From assembly GCA_023300365.1 (NCBI GenBank), contig JALZWD010000308.1:1-12701 (forward strand): a stretch of 12,701 bases of DNA, in the 5' to 3' direction. The stretch comes from Flavimaricola sp. GTDB taxonomy: Bacteria; Pseudomonadota; Alphaproteobacteria; Rhodobacterales; Rhodobacteraceae. This document shows, piece by piece, positions 1-6,948 of the stretch; positions within the stretch are counted from its first letter, which is position 1, and each line of letters opens with the position of its first letter. The notes under the pieces are model-generated. The model was not told the origin of the DNA. It saw only the letters and a list, made by a program, of their open reading frames with translations, and made no database searches. A program made the translations under genes and the position numbers.

Positions 1-653
1 GATGTAGAGTTCGGTTCAATGTCGGGTGCGGACTGTTGGGGTTTGGGTGTTTTCGCTGGTTTGGCGGCTGTGGTGCTCGAGCGACCGGGGTTCACGCGCA
101 GTGCGATCGCATTCAGGAATTTGTCGCCTGCGCCGTTGGCAAGATGTGCGGCACCATCCGAAATGCCGCGCAAGATATCGTCAAGCCACTGTGCATCCGC
201 CTTGGGGAAATCCCGTAAGACAAAGCCCGGTACGGCGTCTTTGTGGCCGGGGTGGCCCACGCCCAAGCGGACCCTGTCGTAATGCGGGCTGAGATGTTGG
301 TGGATTGAGCGCAGGCCATTATGCCCCGCATGTCCACCGCCGGCCTTGAGGCGCACTTTGCCGGGGGCAAGGTCGATCTCGTCATGGAAAACCGTGAGGT
401 CGGTGCTGTCTAGTTTGTGAAAACGCAACGCCTCGCCGACGGATTGGCCCGAAAGGTTCATGAAGGTGTGTGGCTTGAGGAGCAGCACCTTTTCGCCGCC
501 AAGGCGGCCATCGCTTATTTGGCCCTGAAATTTGGCTTTCCAAGGGGAAAAACCATGGTCGGCGGCGATAATATCAAGCGCCATAAAACCGATATTGTGT
601 CGGTTGTGCGCGTATTTCGCGCCGGGATTTCCAAGGCCAGTCCAGAGTTGCAT
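1..653 (-). CDS. pth: Peptidyl-tRNA hydrolase (3' end cut by window edge)
   Basis: Pth hydrolyses the ester bond of peptidyl-tRNAs that drop off the ribosome, recycling tRNA in the cytoplasm. The 217 visible codons are open to the window edge and look nearly complete. The N-terminus has the family signature GLGNPG (residues 6-11) and NRHNIGF (17-23), giving Asn9 and catalytic His19. FMNLSG (64-69) supplies Asn67, HDEIDL (90-95) supplies Asp91, and GGGHAGHNGLRS (105-116) supplies Asn112. All match the known Pth active site. From about residue 188 the chain becomes a Pro/Lys/Ala-rich tail, a common variable extension. The ATG at 651-653 is chosen because an in-frame TAA lies only three codons upstream. 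No clear Shine-Dalgarno sequence is visible. The gene lies 82 nt downstream of chrA on the same strand, so it may be read through from chrBA or have its own promoter in that gap. Confidence 0.96.
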   Translation of the reverse strand, partial: MQLWTGLGNPGAKYAHNRHNIGFMALDIIAADHGFSPWKAKFQGQISDGRLGGEKVLLLKPHTFMNLSGQSVGEALRFHKLDSTDLTVFHDEIDLAPGKVRLKAGGGHAGHNGLRSIHQHLSPHYDRVRLGVGHPGHKDAVPGFVLRDFPKADAQWLDDILRGISDGAAHLANGAGDKFLNAIALRVNPGRSSTTAAKPAKTPKPQQSAPDIEPNST

Positions 654-735
654 ACGGTTGTTTTACGCGCAGCCGTGGCGCGGGTCGAGGGGGGTGAGTT
701 GAGTATTTTTGGCAAGATGAGACCAAAGGTGGGCT

Positions 736-1980
736 TTAAATCAGGGCATGTAGTGCCATGCTTGCAAGTGCACAAATCAACAACGCCCAGCCGAGCGCCA
801 TGGAGCGAACGAGCAACAGCAGGCCCGCGAGTGCCGTCAGGGCAAGGACAGGTAGGCTGAGGCTGGAAAGATGCGGCACCCAAAGTGTGAACGGTCCCGT
901 CTGTGTGTTGGTGACAGTGGCAAACAAGACATGCAGCCCAAACCAGACCGAGAGGTTGAGGATGACACCAACCACGGCGGCGGTGATAGCGGCAAGCGCG
1001 CCCGAGAGACGAGGGTTTGCGGAAATCCGGTCAATGTAGGGAGCGCCCGTGAATATCCATACAAAACAGGGCACGAAGGTAACCCAAAGTGTGACGAGGG
1101 CGGCGGTGATTGCGAGACCGTGGCCCGCAGCATTGTGGCCCGCAATATACCCGACAAATTGAGTTACGAGGATCAGGGGGCCGGGTGTTGTTTCCGCCAA
1201 TCCCAAACCGTCGATCATTTGATCGGGCGTTAACCATTGGAAATCGCTCACCACCGCTTGGGCCATATAGGCGAGGACAGCATAGGCACCGCCAAAGGTA
1301 ACGACGGCCAGTTGCGAAAAGAACGCGCCGATCTCGGCAAGCAGGCCGTGTGGCAAAAGCAAGAGAGGTGCACACCAAAGCGCAAGGCCCAAAGCGATGG
1401 TGAGCGCGGTGTGTTTGAAGGGGGTTTGTGGTGCGGGGGCTGTGGTCGCCGCGCCGGTGGAGCTGAGGTAGCCATAGATTGCGGCGGCGGCGATGATCAC
1501 CGGGAAGGGCAGGTTGAGGAGGAAAATGCCGACAAAAGCGAGCCCTGCGATGATCCAATGGCCGCGGGATTTTAGGGCGCGACGCGAAACCTTGAGCAGC
1601 GCCTCAATCACGATAATCAACACGGCTGCTTTGATGCCGAGGAAAGCGGTTTGGATCAGGGGTATGTCGCCAAAGCTGGTGTAGAGGGCGGCGAGGGCGA
1701 AGATGACGGCGGCACCGGGCAGCACGAAGAGGAGGCCCGCGAGAAGACCGCCGGGTATGCCGCGCAGCCGCCAACCCGCGTATGTGCAAAGCTGCATTGC
1801 CTCGGGGCCGGGGAGCAGCATGCAAAAGCCGAGGGCGTTCAAGAATTGCTGTTCGGACAGCCACTTTTCCTCGTCGACCAGCGTTTTATGCATCAAGGAG
1901 ATTTGTGCCGCCGGGCCGCCGAAGGATAGCAAGCCGATGCGTGCAAATGTGTGAATAAGGTCGGGATAAGAAGGGGTCAT
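736..1980 (-). CDS. chrA: Chromate transporter ChrA, long-chain two-domain type
   Basis: ChrA is an inner-membrane transporter that expels chromate from the cytoplasm. The 414-residue protein is highly hydrophobic with two homologous CHR halves joined near residues 172-190, the length usual for long-chain ChrA. The first half has FGGPAAQ (20-26), then an LLPGPEAMQL stretch (55-64) and a glycine-rich helix near 76-90. The second half repeats the pattern with VTFGGAYAVL (227-236) and ETTPGPLILVTQFVG (263-277). The start is set at the ATG at 1978-1980, not the in-frame ATG 15 nt upstream, because this ATG overlaps the chrB stop as ATGA and has a GGGAGG Shine-Dalgarno about 7 nt before it. This implies translational coupling to chrB. 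Substrate specificity is inferred from the family and from the ChrB partner; sulfate or related oxyanions cannot be excluded. Confidence 0.94.
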   Translation of the reverse strand: MTPSYPDLIHTFARIGLLSFGGPAAQISLMHKTLVDEEKWLSEQQFLNALGFCMLLPGPEAMQLCTYAGWRLRGIPGGLLAGLLFVLPGAAVIFALAALYTSFGDIPLIQTAFLGIKAAVLIIVIEALLKVSRRALKSRGHWIIAGLAFVGIFLLNLPFPVIIAAAAIYGYLSSTGAATTAPAPQTPFKHTALTIALGLALWCAPLLLLPHGLLAEIGAFFSQLAVVTFGGAYAVLAYMAQAVVSDFQWLTPDQMIDGLGLAETTPGPLILVTQFVGYIAGHNAAGHGLAITAALVTLWVTFVPCFVWIFTGAPYIDRISANPRLSGALAAITAAVVGVILNLSVWFGLHVLFATVTNTQTGPFTLWVPHLSSLSLPVLALTALAGLLLLVRSMALGWALLICALASMALHALI

Positions 1981-2777
1981 GTGCGGCCCTCCCAATCATG
2001 GCCTTCGTCTTGGCCATCGCGCGCCCAACGATAGAGGGCATCATAAAGCGGCATGGCGGCGTTAAGTTGCGCAAGATCGTCTTTGTATTGCCGTGACAGA
2101 CCAACCGAGAGCGCCAAGAGGCCAGCGGCTTGTGGGGCAAGGTTGTGGCGATTGGTGTCGGCGGCGCGGATGACCGTGGCCATTGTGTCGAGGGCAGGTG
2201 CGTTGAGCCCGAACTCGGTCAGCATCGTGTCAAAGGTGCATCCTTCGCCGCGGTGGCTCCAGAAGCCGCCATCGGTATCGAAAGGGATCGCGTCAAATTT
2301 TTCGGCCACGCCATCGACATCCCCCGGGGCGACGAAGAGGAATTCCGCGGCGGGATCAACAAAACGGCGGATCAGCCAAGGACAGGCGATGCGGTCAATC
2401 TTGGGGCGGTGGCGCGTGACCCAACGCGTGCCTGATATGCGGGGCAGGACAGTGCCCTTGATGGTGGGTAAATTAGCCCTGACCCAGCCGACCTGTCCGC
2501 CTTCAAGCTTTTCGGCATGAACTCCATGGCTGCGTAAAAGAGCTGCGGTTCCAGCACTGAGTTTGAGGCCCTTTTGGCAGATCACGATGGCGCGTTGGGC
2601 CTCAAGGCTGGCAACAAGGCCTGTGATGTCTTTGTGGCTGTGTTGGCGACTGCCGGGAATAAGGCGCGGATCAAGCGCGAAGTCTTCGGGGATACAGACG
2701 TCGATGAGCGTTGGGCAATCTGGTGTGCCGATCAGGCGGGCAAGTTGTGAGGCTGTGATTGTGTTTGGGCTGGCCAT
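1977..2777 (-). CDS. chrB: Rhodanese-ChrB fusion, chromate resistance protein
   Basis: This 266-residue protein has two parts. Residues about 5-105 form a rhodanese-like domain with an active-site-like loop CQKGLKLSAG starting at Cys67. Residues about 115-260 match the ChrB C-terminal domain: RWVTRHRPKIDRIACPWLIRRF (118-139) with Cys132, then GGFWSHRGEGCTFDTM (170-185) with His175 and Cys180, and a helical end containing ADTNRH (206-211). The classical ChrB N-terminal domain is replaced here by the rhodanese. ChrB proteins accompany ChrA and are linked to chromate-responsive regulation or resistance; the biochemical role of the rhodanese version is not known to me. The ATG at 2777 is preferred over the one at 2786 because AAGGA lies 8 nt before it, while the earlier ATG abuts that motif. 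The gene overlaps chrA by 4 nt and is divergent from the oxygenase across a 179-nt gap. Confidence 0.9.
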   Translation of the reverse strand: MASPNTITASQLARLIGTPDCPTLIDVCIPEDFALDPRLIPGSRQHSHKDITGLVASLEAQRAIVICQKGLKLSAGTAALLRSHGVHAEKLEGGQVGWVRANLPTIKGTVLPRISGTRWVTRHRPKIDRIACPWLIRRFVDPAAEFLFVAPGDVDGVAEKFDAIPFDTDGGFWSHRGEGCTFDTMLTEFGLNAPALDTMATVIRAADTNRHNLAPQAAGLLALSVGLSRQYKDDLAQLNAAMPLYDALYRWARDGQDEGHDWEGRT

Positions 2778-2863
2778 TTGGGGCATCCTTGTGATCGATT
2801 TTGAAAAGGATGCGGGAGTTTGGCTGGCGCCTCACGAGGCAACCGCGACGCCCCATACTTGCG

Positions 2864-2892
2864 AAAATGACAAAGGCTCGGGGCGGGGTCAA
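2864..2892 (-). promoter_or_regulatory. Candidate sigma-70-type promoter for chrBA
   Basis: Read on the minus strand, TTGACC (2892-2887) is followed after exactly 17 nt by CATTTT (2869-2864). This is a plausible -35/-10 pair placing transcription start near 2857, about 80 nt before the chrB start. A short inverted repeat, GCCTC-AC-GAGGC at 2829-2840, lies just downstream in the leader and could be an operator. The -10 element is weak, so this is a pattern-based inference only. Confidence 0.35.
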
Positions 2893-2956
2893 GTGTGTGC
2901 GGGGGTTGCTTGCGGTGGTGGCTGTGACAGACTGTGTGGTGAACAAGGAGCATGAT

Positions 2957-3751
2957 ATGGTTGCGATGCATGAATTGGTTGATCTCGGGCGCTATCCGCT
3001 GGACCGGCCGGGGAGCAAACCTTGGGCCGATTTGGTGGCCGAGTGTCAGGAGAAGTTGCGGCAAAATGGGCTGTTCAACTTGGATGGGTTTATCCGCAAA
3101 GAGGCGATAGAGTCCGCGACAAAACCCTTGCGCGCCGCCATTAAGCGCGAGGCGTTCACCCATGCGCGCCGGCACAACATTTACTTTAAACGTGAGATTG
3201 ACGGGCTTGCGGCAGATCATCCGGCGCTCAAGGAATTCGATACTTCCAATTGTACCATCTGTGCGGATCAAATTGAGGACACGGCCGTTGTGCAATTATA
3301 TGATTGGCCCCGATTTGCGGAGTTTTTGGCGGCGGTGATGGGCAAGGAGGCGCTGTATACGATGGATGATCGATTGGCTTGCTTGAATGTGATGGCCTAT
3401 TCCGCAGGCCAAGCACTCAATTGGCATTTCGACAGATCGGAATTTACCACGACCTTGTTGTTGCAGGCCCCGACGGGTGGTGGTGATTTTGAATATGATC
3501 GCGATTTGCGGAGCGATGATGACCCGAATTACGACGGGGTTGCGGATTTGATCGAAGGCAGGCGCACGCCGTCGCGGATCGAGGTGGAGCCGGGAACCTT
3601 GAATGTGTTCAAGGGCAAGAATACCGCCCACCGTGTTACCCCGATCAAAGGGGCGCAGGACCGGATTATTGCGGTGTTCTCATATTATGAACGGCCCGGT
3701 GTTACGTTCAGCGACGAAGACCGCATGGGCTTTTTTGGGCGCGCGAGCTAG
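2957..3751 (+). CDS. 2-oxoglutarate/Fe(II)-dependent oxygenase, BesD/HalD-like, with intact HxD motif
   Basis: This 264-residue protein is probably a cytoplasmic non-haem iron oxygenase. The double-stranded beta-helix signature is visible: NWHFDRSEFTTTLLLQ (155-170) gives His157 and Asp159, AHRVTPIKG (224-232) gives His225, and DRIIAVFSYYE (235-245) gives Arg236, in the position expected to bind 2-oxoglutarate. An N-terminal helical region (1-95) contains DGFIRKEAIE (43-52). Overall pattern and length resemble the BesD/HalD amino-acid halogenase family as I remember it. Radical halogenases of that family carry Gly in place of the Asp to make room for halide; here Asp159 is present, so hydroxylation is expected. 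The substrate is unknown, a free amino acid being the best guess. The ATG at 2957 is chosen for the AAGGAG 6 nt upstream. The gene is divergent from chrB and convergent with rplY. Confidence 0.83.
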   Translation: MVAMHELVDLGRYPLDRPGSKPWADLVAECQEKLRQNGLFNLDGFIRKEAIESATKPLRAAIKREAFTHARRHNIYFKREIDGLAADHPALKEFDTSNCTICADQIEDTAVVQLYDWPRFAEFLAAVMGKEALYTMDDRLACLNVMAYSAGQALNWHFDRSEFTTTLLLQAPTGGGDFEYDRDLRSDDDPNYDGVADLIEGRRTPSRIEVEPGTLNVFKGKNTAHRVTPIKGAQDRIIAVFSYYERPGVTFSDEDRMGFFGRAS

Positions 3752-3768
3752 GGGCCACCGTCATATGC

Positions 3769-3798
3769 AAAAAGGCGAGGCTTTGCGGCCCCGCCTTT
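3769..3798 (-). terminator. Rho-independent terminator of rplY
   Basis: A 7-bp perfect stem, AAAGGCG (3771-3777) with CGCCTTT (3792-3798), extends inward by two more G-C pairs after a mismatch. On the minus strand it is followed by a run of five T (3773-3769, partly within the stem), 28 nt past the rplY stop. On the plus strand the hairpin follows the oxygenase stop but lacks a good T run, so it serves rplY best and the oxygenase only weakly. Confidence 0.75.
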
Positions 3799-3825
3799 GA
3801 ACGTTTTGTCTCAAGAGAAGAAAAC

Positions 3826-4488
3826 TTACTCTTCTTTAGCGGCGTTCTCGTCGCCTGCTGTTGGTACCTCATCGGCGGCGACGTCGTCACCTGTATCTGC
3901 GTCATCGTCGGCCAAAGCGGCGCGCGGTGCGGAGATATTGGCGATTACGAAATCACGGTCGATTGTCGGCTTGGCGCCAGAGGGCAATTCAACATCCGAG
4001 ATGTTGATGGTGTCGCCCACTTCGCGGCCTGTCAGATCAATCGTGATTTCGTCGGGGATTTCGCCCGCAAGCACGTTCAATTCAACTTCGTTACGCACAA
4101 CTGTCAAAACGCCACCAGTTTTTAGGCCCGGTGCGTCGCTCTCGTTGATGAAGTTGACCGGAATAAAGATCGACACACGGCTTGTACGCTTGAGGCGCAT
4201 CAGGTCGATATGTGTTGGCAAATCTTTAACGACATGACGCTGAACGCCGCGGCAAATGACGCGCACGTCTTCTTGGCCTTCGACCTTGAGATTGAAGAGC
4301 GTGGACATGAATTGTCCGGCGCGCAACTTTTTCAACAGCATGTTGTAGTTGAGGTTTACGGGCTGCGGGTCTACACCGCCGCCATAAACGATGCCTGGTA
4401 CGTCGCCATCACGGCGAGCTTGACGGGCGGCCCCCTTGCCTGTCCCCGCGCGTACCGAGGCGTGAAGATCAGGGATCTTATCTGCCAT
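3826..4488 (-). CDS. rplY: 50S ribosomal protein L25 (TL5/Ctc type)
   Basis: L25 binds 5S rRNA in the large ribosomal subunit. At 220 residues this is the long Ctc/TL5 form. The N-terminal L25 domain (about 5-95) includes [20 protein letters not shown] (17-36) and [18 protein letters not shown] (82-99). A C-terminal beta domain (about 100-188) includes [13 protein letters not shown] (125-137), [11 protein letters not shown] (144-154) and the [15 protein letters not shown] stretch (157-171). An acidic Asp/Glu/Ala tail follows (191-220). The ATG at 4488 has AGGA 8 nt upstream. A strong terminator follows the gene, so it appears to end its own transcript. In many bacteria rplY is directly followed by pth; here the oxygenase and chrBA lie between them. 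Confidence 0.97.
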   Translation of the reverse strand: MADKIPDLHASVRAGTGKGAARQARRDGDVPGIVYGGGVDPQPVNLNYNMLLKKLRAGQFMSTLFNLKVEGQEDVRVICRGVQRHVVKDLPTHIDLMRLKRTSRVSIFIPVNFINESDAPGLKTGGVLTVVRNEVELNVLAGEIPDEITIDLTGREVGDTINISDVELPSGAKPTIDRDFVIANISAPRAALADDDADTGDDVAADEVPTAGDENAAKEE

Positions 4489-4511
4489 TTGGTAATTCCT
4501 TTAATGTTTAG

Positions 4512-4536
4512 GGTCGCCCTCCAAGGGTGTGCGACC
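4512..4536 (-). promoter_or_regulatory. Hairpin in the rplY 5' leader
   Basis: Six perfect base pairs, GGTCGC (4512-4517) with GCGACC (4531-4536), enclose a 13-nt loop that can form inner pairs. In rplY mRNA the hairpin ends about 11 nt before the AGGA ribosome binding site. Position suggests a possible effect on rplY translation or autoregulation; no function is shown by the sequence. Confidence 0.35.
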
Positions 4537-4653
4537 GTGAAGCCGTTTCCTTAGGGGGGAATCTTAGGTTTGGGAAGGGGTTTTTATGGGTCTTGAGTGG
4601 TTTTGTGCGGCGAATTAGGCCCTCGCCCAAACCAATTTGAGCCAGAGGTCGTC

Positions 4654-4688
4654 GGGCGCCGCTCGTGCCCCTGCGGGACACCTCGCCC
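4654..4688. repeat. GC-rich imperfect palindrome in the rplY-lldD gap
   Basis: Outer arms GGGCG (4654-4658) and CGCCC (4684-4688) enclose an inner hairpin made of GTGCCC (4665-4670), loop CTGC, then GGG and CAC (4675-4681) with one bulged A. The surrounding bases to 4705 are strongly C-rich. The look is that of an intergenic dispersed palindromic element, but only one copy is in this window. Confidence 0.35.
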
Positions 4689-4745
4689 CGCCCACCGTCC
4701 CGGCGGATGTTCAAGCACGCTGTTGGGGGCGTTTTATGGCGGGTC

Positions 4746-4776
4746 TTGGCCCCTCCCGGGGGGGAGTGATGGCCAA
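4746..4776 (-). terminator. Hairpin downstream of lldD, possible terminator lacking a T run
   Basis: TTGGCC (4746-4751) pairs with GGCCAA (4771-4776), and an inner CTCCC can pair with GGGAG around a G-run loop. The hairpin starts about 13 nt past the lldD stop. On neither strand is it followed by a T run, so intrinsic termination would be inefficient; it may instead block 3' exonucleases. Confidence 0.35.
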
Positions 4777-4788
4777 AAGAAATTGGGG

Positions 4789-5952
4789 TTATTGCCACTC
4801 TCCTTGGAAATTTTTGGGGATCAAAAGGATATCGCGGCCCACCTCGTTGATATCGCGTTTGCCGCAAAGAGCCATCGTGGTGTCGAGTTCTTTTTGAATA
4901 ACCTCGAGCGCGGTTGTGACGCCCTTTTGGCCCATTGCCCCAAGTCCATAGATATAGGCGCGGCCAATCATTGTGCCTTTGGCTCCCATCGCCACCGCCT
5001 TGAGCACGTCTTGGCCCGAGCGGATGCCGCTGTCGAGCCAGACTTCGACCTTGTCGCCCACCGCATCCATTATCGCGGGCAAGGAGCGGATTGCCGAAAG
5101 GGCACCGTCAAGTTGCCGTCCGCCGTGGTTGGAGACAATGATTGCATCGGCCCCAACCGCCACGGCTTTTTTCGCGTCTTCGGCGTCAAGTATTCCTTTG
5201 AGGATGACCTTGCCGCCCCACATTTTACGCAACTGTTTGATGCGGTCCCAATCAAGCGATTGATCGAAATTCTCGGCGGTCCATGAGGACAGTGAGGAGG
5301 GATCGCTGACGCCCTTAGCATGGCCCACGATATTGCCAAAAAAGCGGCGTTTGGTGCGCAGCATCCCAAGACCCCATGGCACTTTGGTCGCCATATTGGC
5401 GATGGATTTGGCCGTCAGTTTGGGCGGCGCGGAGAGGCCGTTTTTAATGTCTTTGTGCCGTTGACCAAGCACTTGCAGATCGACGGTGATGACGATGGCC
5501 GAACAATTGGCGGCGCGGGCGCGATCCATCAGGCGGGTCATGAAGTCATCGTCCTTGAGGGTATAGACTTGGAACCAAAAGGGTTGATTTGTCGCCTCGG
5601 CCACGTCTTCGATAGAACAGATCGACATGGTCGAGAGGCAATACGGCACGCCAAAATCGCGCGCCGCACGCGCGGCTTTGATCTCGCCATCGGCAGATTG
5701 CATGCCAGTCAGGCCAACGGGGGCAAGCGCCACGGGCATTGCCACATCTTCACCGATCATCTGGCTTGTGGTGCTGCGCCCGGTCATGTCCACGGCAATG
5801 CGCTGGCGCAGGCGAATTTGATCAAAATCAGAGGTATTTTCGCGAAAAGTTTGCTCGGTCCAGCTGCCGCTTTCGGCATAGTCGTAGAACATTTTTGGCA
5901 CGCGGCGCTGATATATGCGGCGCAGGTCTTCGATTGTCGTGATCGGGGGCAT
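4789..5952 (-). CDS. lldD: L-lactate dehydrogenase, FMN-dependent alpha-hydroxy-acid dehydrogenase
   Basis: LldD oxidises L-lactate to pyruvate with FMN, passing electrons to the respiratory chain at the inner membrane face. The 387-residue protein is a full-length TIM-barrel member of the family. Visible landmarks are the N-terminal DLRRIYQRRVPKMFYDYAESG (9-29) with Tyr23; ALAPVGLTGM (75-84); FWFQVY (125-130) with Tyr130; TVDLQVLGQRHKD (156-168); VILKGI (249-254) with Lys252; SNHGGRQLDG (274-283) with catalytic His276 and Arg279; and LDSGIRSGQD (306-315), which contacts FMN phosphate. AAAGG lies about 9 nt before the start. Related enzymes act on glycolate or mandelate, so the exact hydroxy acid is inferred. 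The gene lies 67 nt downstream of trpA on the same strand but has a promoter-like and operator-like region of its own. Confidence 0.93.
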   Translation of the reverse strand: MPPITTIEDLRRIYQRRVPKMFYDYAESGSWTEQTFRENTSDFDQIRLRQRIAVDMTGRSTTSQMIGEDVAMPVALAPVGLTGMQSADGEIKAARAARDFGVPYCLSTMSICSIEDVAEATNQPFWFQVYTLKDDDFMTRLMDRARAANCSAIVITVDLQVLGQRHKDIKNGLSAPPKLTAKSIANMATKVPWGLGMLRTKRRFFGNIVGHAKGVSDPSSLSSWTAENFDQSLDWDRIKQLRKMWGGKVILKGILDAEDAKKAVAVGADAIIVSNHGGRQLDGALSAIRSLPAIMDAVGDKVEVWLDSGIRSGQDVLKAVAMGAKGTMIGRAYIYGLGAMGQKGVTTALEVIQKELDTTMALCGKRDINEVGRDILLIPKNFQGEWQ

Positions 5953-5968
5953 GAGGTGGCCTTTCGAA

Positions 5969-5989
5969 TTGGTAAGTAATTTTTACCAA
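5969..5989. promoter_or_regulatory. Operator-like palindrome upstream of lldD
   Basis: Perfect 7-bp arms TTGGTAA (5969-5975) and TTACCAA (5983-5989) flank a 7-nt spacer. The site lies 17-37 nt before the lldD start and overlaps the candidate -10 element, a position suited to repression. The TGGT/ACCA half-sites recall GntR-family (LldR/PdhR-like) operators, although those usually have shorter spacing. No regulator gene is in the window. Confidence 0.55.
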
Positions 5990-6007
5990 ATCTCGGTGCA
6001 ATTGCAA
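5979..6007 (-). promoter_or_regulatory. Candidate lldD promoter
   Basis: On the minus strand TTGCAA (6007-6002) is followed after 17 nt by AAAAAT (5984-5979), each matching four of six consensus positions. The -10 lies inside the palindrome at 5969-5989. This supports lldD being transcribed separately from trpA. It is an inference by eye. Confidence 0.35.
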
Positions 6008-6019
6008 ACCCCCGAAATT

Positions 6020-6811
6020 TCAGCCCCGATGCGCCCCGTCAGCCAAGGATTTCACAAAGGCCAAAACGTCTTCTACCGGTTTGCCCGCCGCGATTTCCGA
6101 CACAATGGCCGAGCCAACAACAGCCCCATCGGCAACATTGGCAATCGATTGTGCCACCTCGGGCGTGCGGATGCCAAAGCCCACGATCACGGGGAGATCG
6201 GTTTTGGCCTTGATCCGCGCCACTTCGGGGGCGACATCGGATGCTTGGGCGGCGGCGGCGCCTGTGATGCCGGTGATGGAGACATAATACACAAAACCGG
6301 ATGTATTGGTCAGAACACGCGGCAACCGCGCGTCATCTGTGGTTGGTGTGGCCAGTCGGATGAAATTGAGGCCCGCCTTTTGGGCAGGAATGCAAAGCTC
6401 GTCGTCTTCTTCGGGGGGCAGGTCAACGACGATCAAGCCGTCGATTCCGGCCTCTTTGGCGTCCACTAGAAATTTGTCTACGCCATGCGAGTAAATCGGA
6501 TTGTAGTAGCCCATTAAGACAATCGGTGTCTCGTCACCGGTGGCGCGCAATTCGCGCGCGATGTCGAGAGTGCGATTAAGTGTCATCCCACCTTCAAGAG
6601 CACGTTGCCCGGCAAGTTGGATAGTGCTGCCATCGGCCATAGGGTCGGTGAAGGGCAAGCCAAGCTCGATAATGTCCACACCCGCGGCTGGTAGGCCCAG
6701 CACAATATCGCGCGAGGTCTCATAGTTAGGATCGCCTGCCATGACATACGCAACAAAGGCCTTGCGATTTTGGTCCCGAAGTTGGGCAAATTTTGTATCG
6801 ATCCGCGACAT
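6020..6811 (-). CDS. trpA: Tryptophan synthase alpha subunit
   Basis: TrpA cleaves indole-3-glycerol phosphate to indole and glyceraldehyde-3-phosphate, the penultimate step of tryptophan synthesis, and channels indole to TrpB. The 263-residue length is normal. The TIM-barrel motifs are present: YVMAGDPN (22-29), then [15 protein letters not shown] (47-61), which supplies catalytic Glu49 and Asp60 at the same numbers as the Salmonella enzyme. Further on are [13 protein letters not shown] (97-109), [11 protein letters not shown] (124-134) and [12 protein letters not shown] (209-220), plus a VGSAIV phosphate-binding end. A GGAGG sequence lies 5 nt before the ATG. trpB is not the next gene downstream, and upstream is a divergent gene, so trpA here is apart from the usual trpFBA order and must have its own promoter in 6812-6948. 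Confidence 0.97.
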   Translation of the reverse strand: MSRIDTKFAQLRDQNRKAFVAYVMAGDPNYETSRDIVLGLPAAGVDIIELGLPFTDPMADGSTIQLAGQRALEGGMTLNRTLDIARELRATGDETPIVLMGYYNPIYSHGVDKFLVDAKEAGIDGLIVVDLPPEEDDELCIPAQKAGLNFIRLATPTTDDARLPRVLTNTSGFVYYVSITGITGAAAAQASDVAPEVARIKAKTDLPVIVGFGIRTPEVAQSIANVADGAVVGSAIVSEIAAGKPVEDVLAFVKSLADGAHRG

Positions 6812-6948
6812 CGCATCCTCCGAAAGGGGCCTTATGGGTTCGCGACGGTGTGCACCATGTCCAGAGGCAGATCAAGTTTGGGTTCGCGTAAAGCGATGAT
6901 TAAGGTCTGGGTCCTAGGGTGACGGCATTAAATTGTATGGAATCCCTG
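6812..6948. promoter_or_regulatory. Divergent intergenic region trpA / PAS gene with a 10-bp direct repeat
   Basis: This region must hold promoters for trpA (minus) and the PAS gene (plus). The only clear structure is the direct repeat TGGGTTCGCG at 6835-6844 and 6879-6888, spaced 44 nt start to start (about four helical turns). No trp leader-peptide attenuator with Trp codons was seen. Confidence 0.3.

Larger units (their letters stand above)
4489..4788. other. 300-nt non-coding gap between rplY and lldD, with several hairpins
   Basis: I see no protein gene here; reading frames crossing the gap have no recognisable content and overlap the flanking genes. The stretch should hold the rplY promoter and leader and the lldD 3' region. 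It contains at least three inverted repeats, at 4512-4536, 4654-4688 and 4746-4776. The part from about 4650 to 4705 is markedly C/G rich and structured. No convincing -35/-10 pair for rplY could be identified. Confidence 0.6.

Noticed and set aside
417..860. Plus-strand open frame across the pth-chrA junction
   Set aside because: It lies antisense to Pth and the ChrA C-terminus, both with clear family motifs.
4597..5286. Plus-strand open frame (229 codons) covering the rplY-lldD gap and the lldD 3' half
   Set aside because: Most of it is antisense to LldD including the catalytic motif, and no protein family is recognisable.
6014..6021. GAAATTTC palindrome at the trpA stop
   Set aside because: An 8-bp palindrome is expected by chance and most of it lies within the trpA stop region; no T run or promoter relation.
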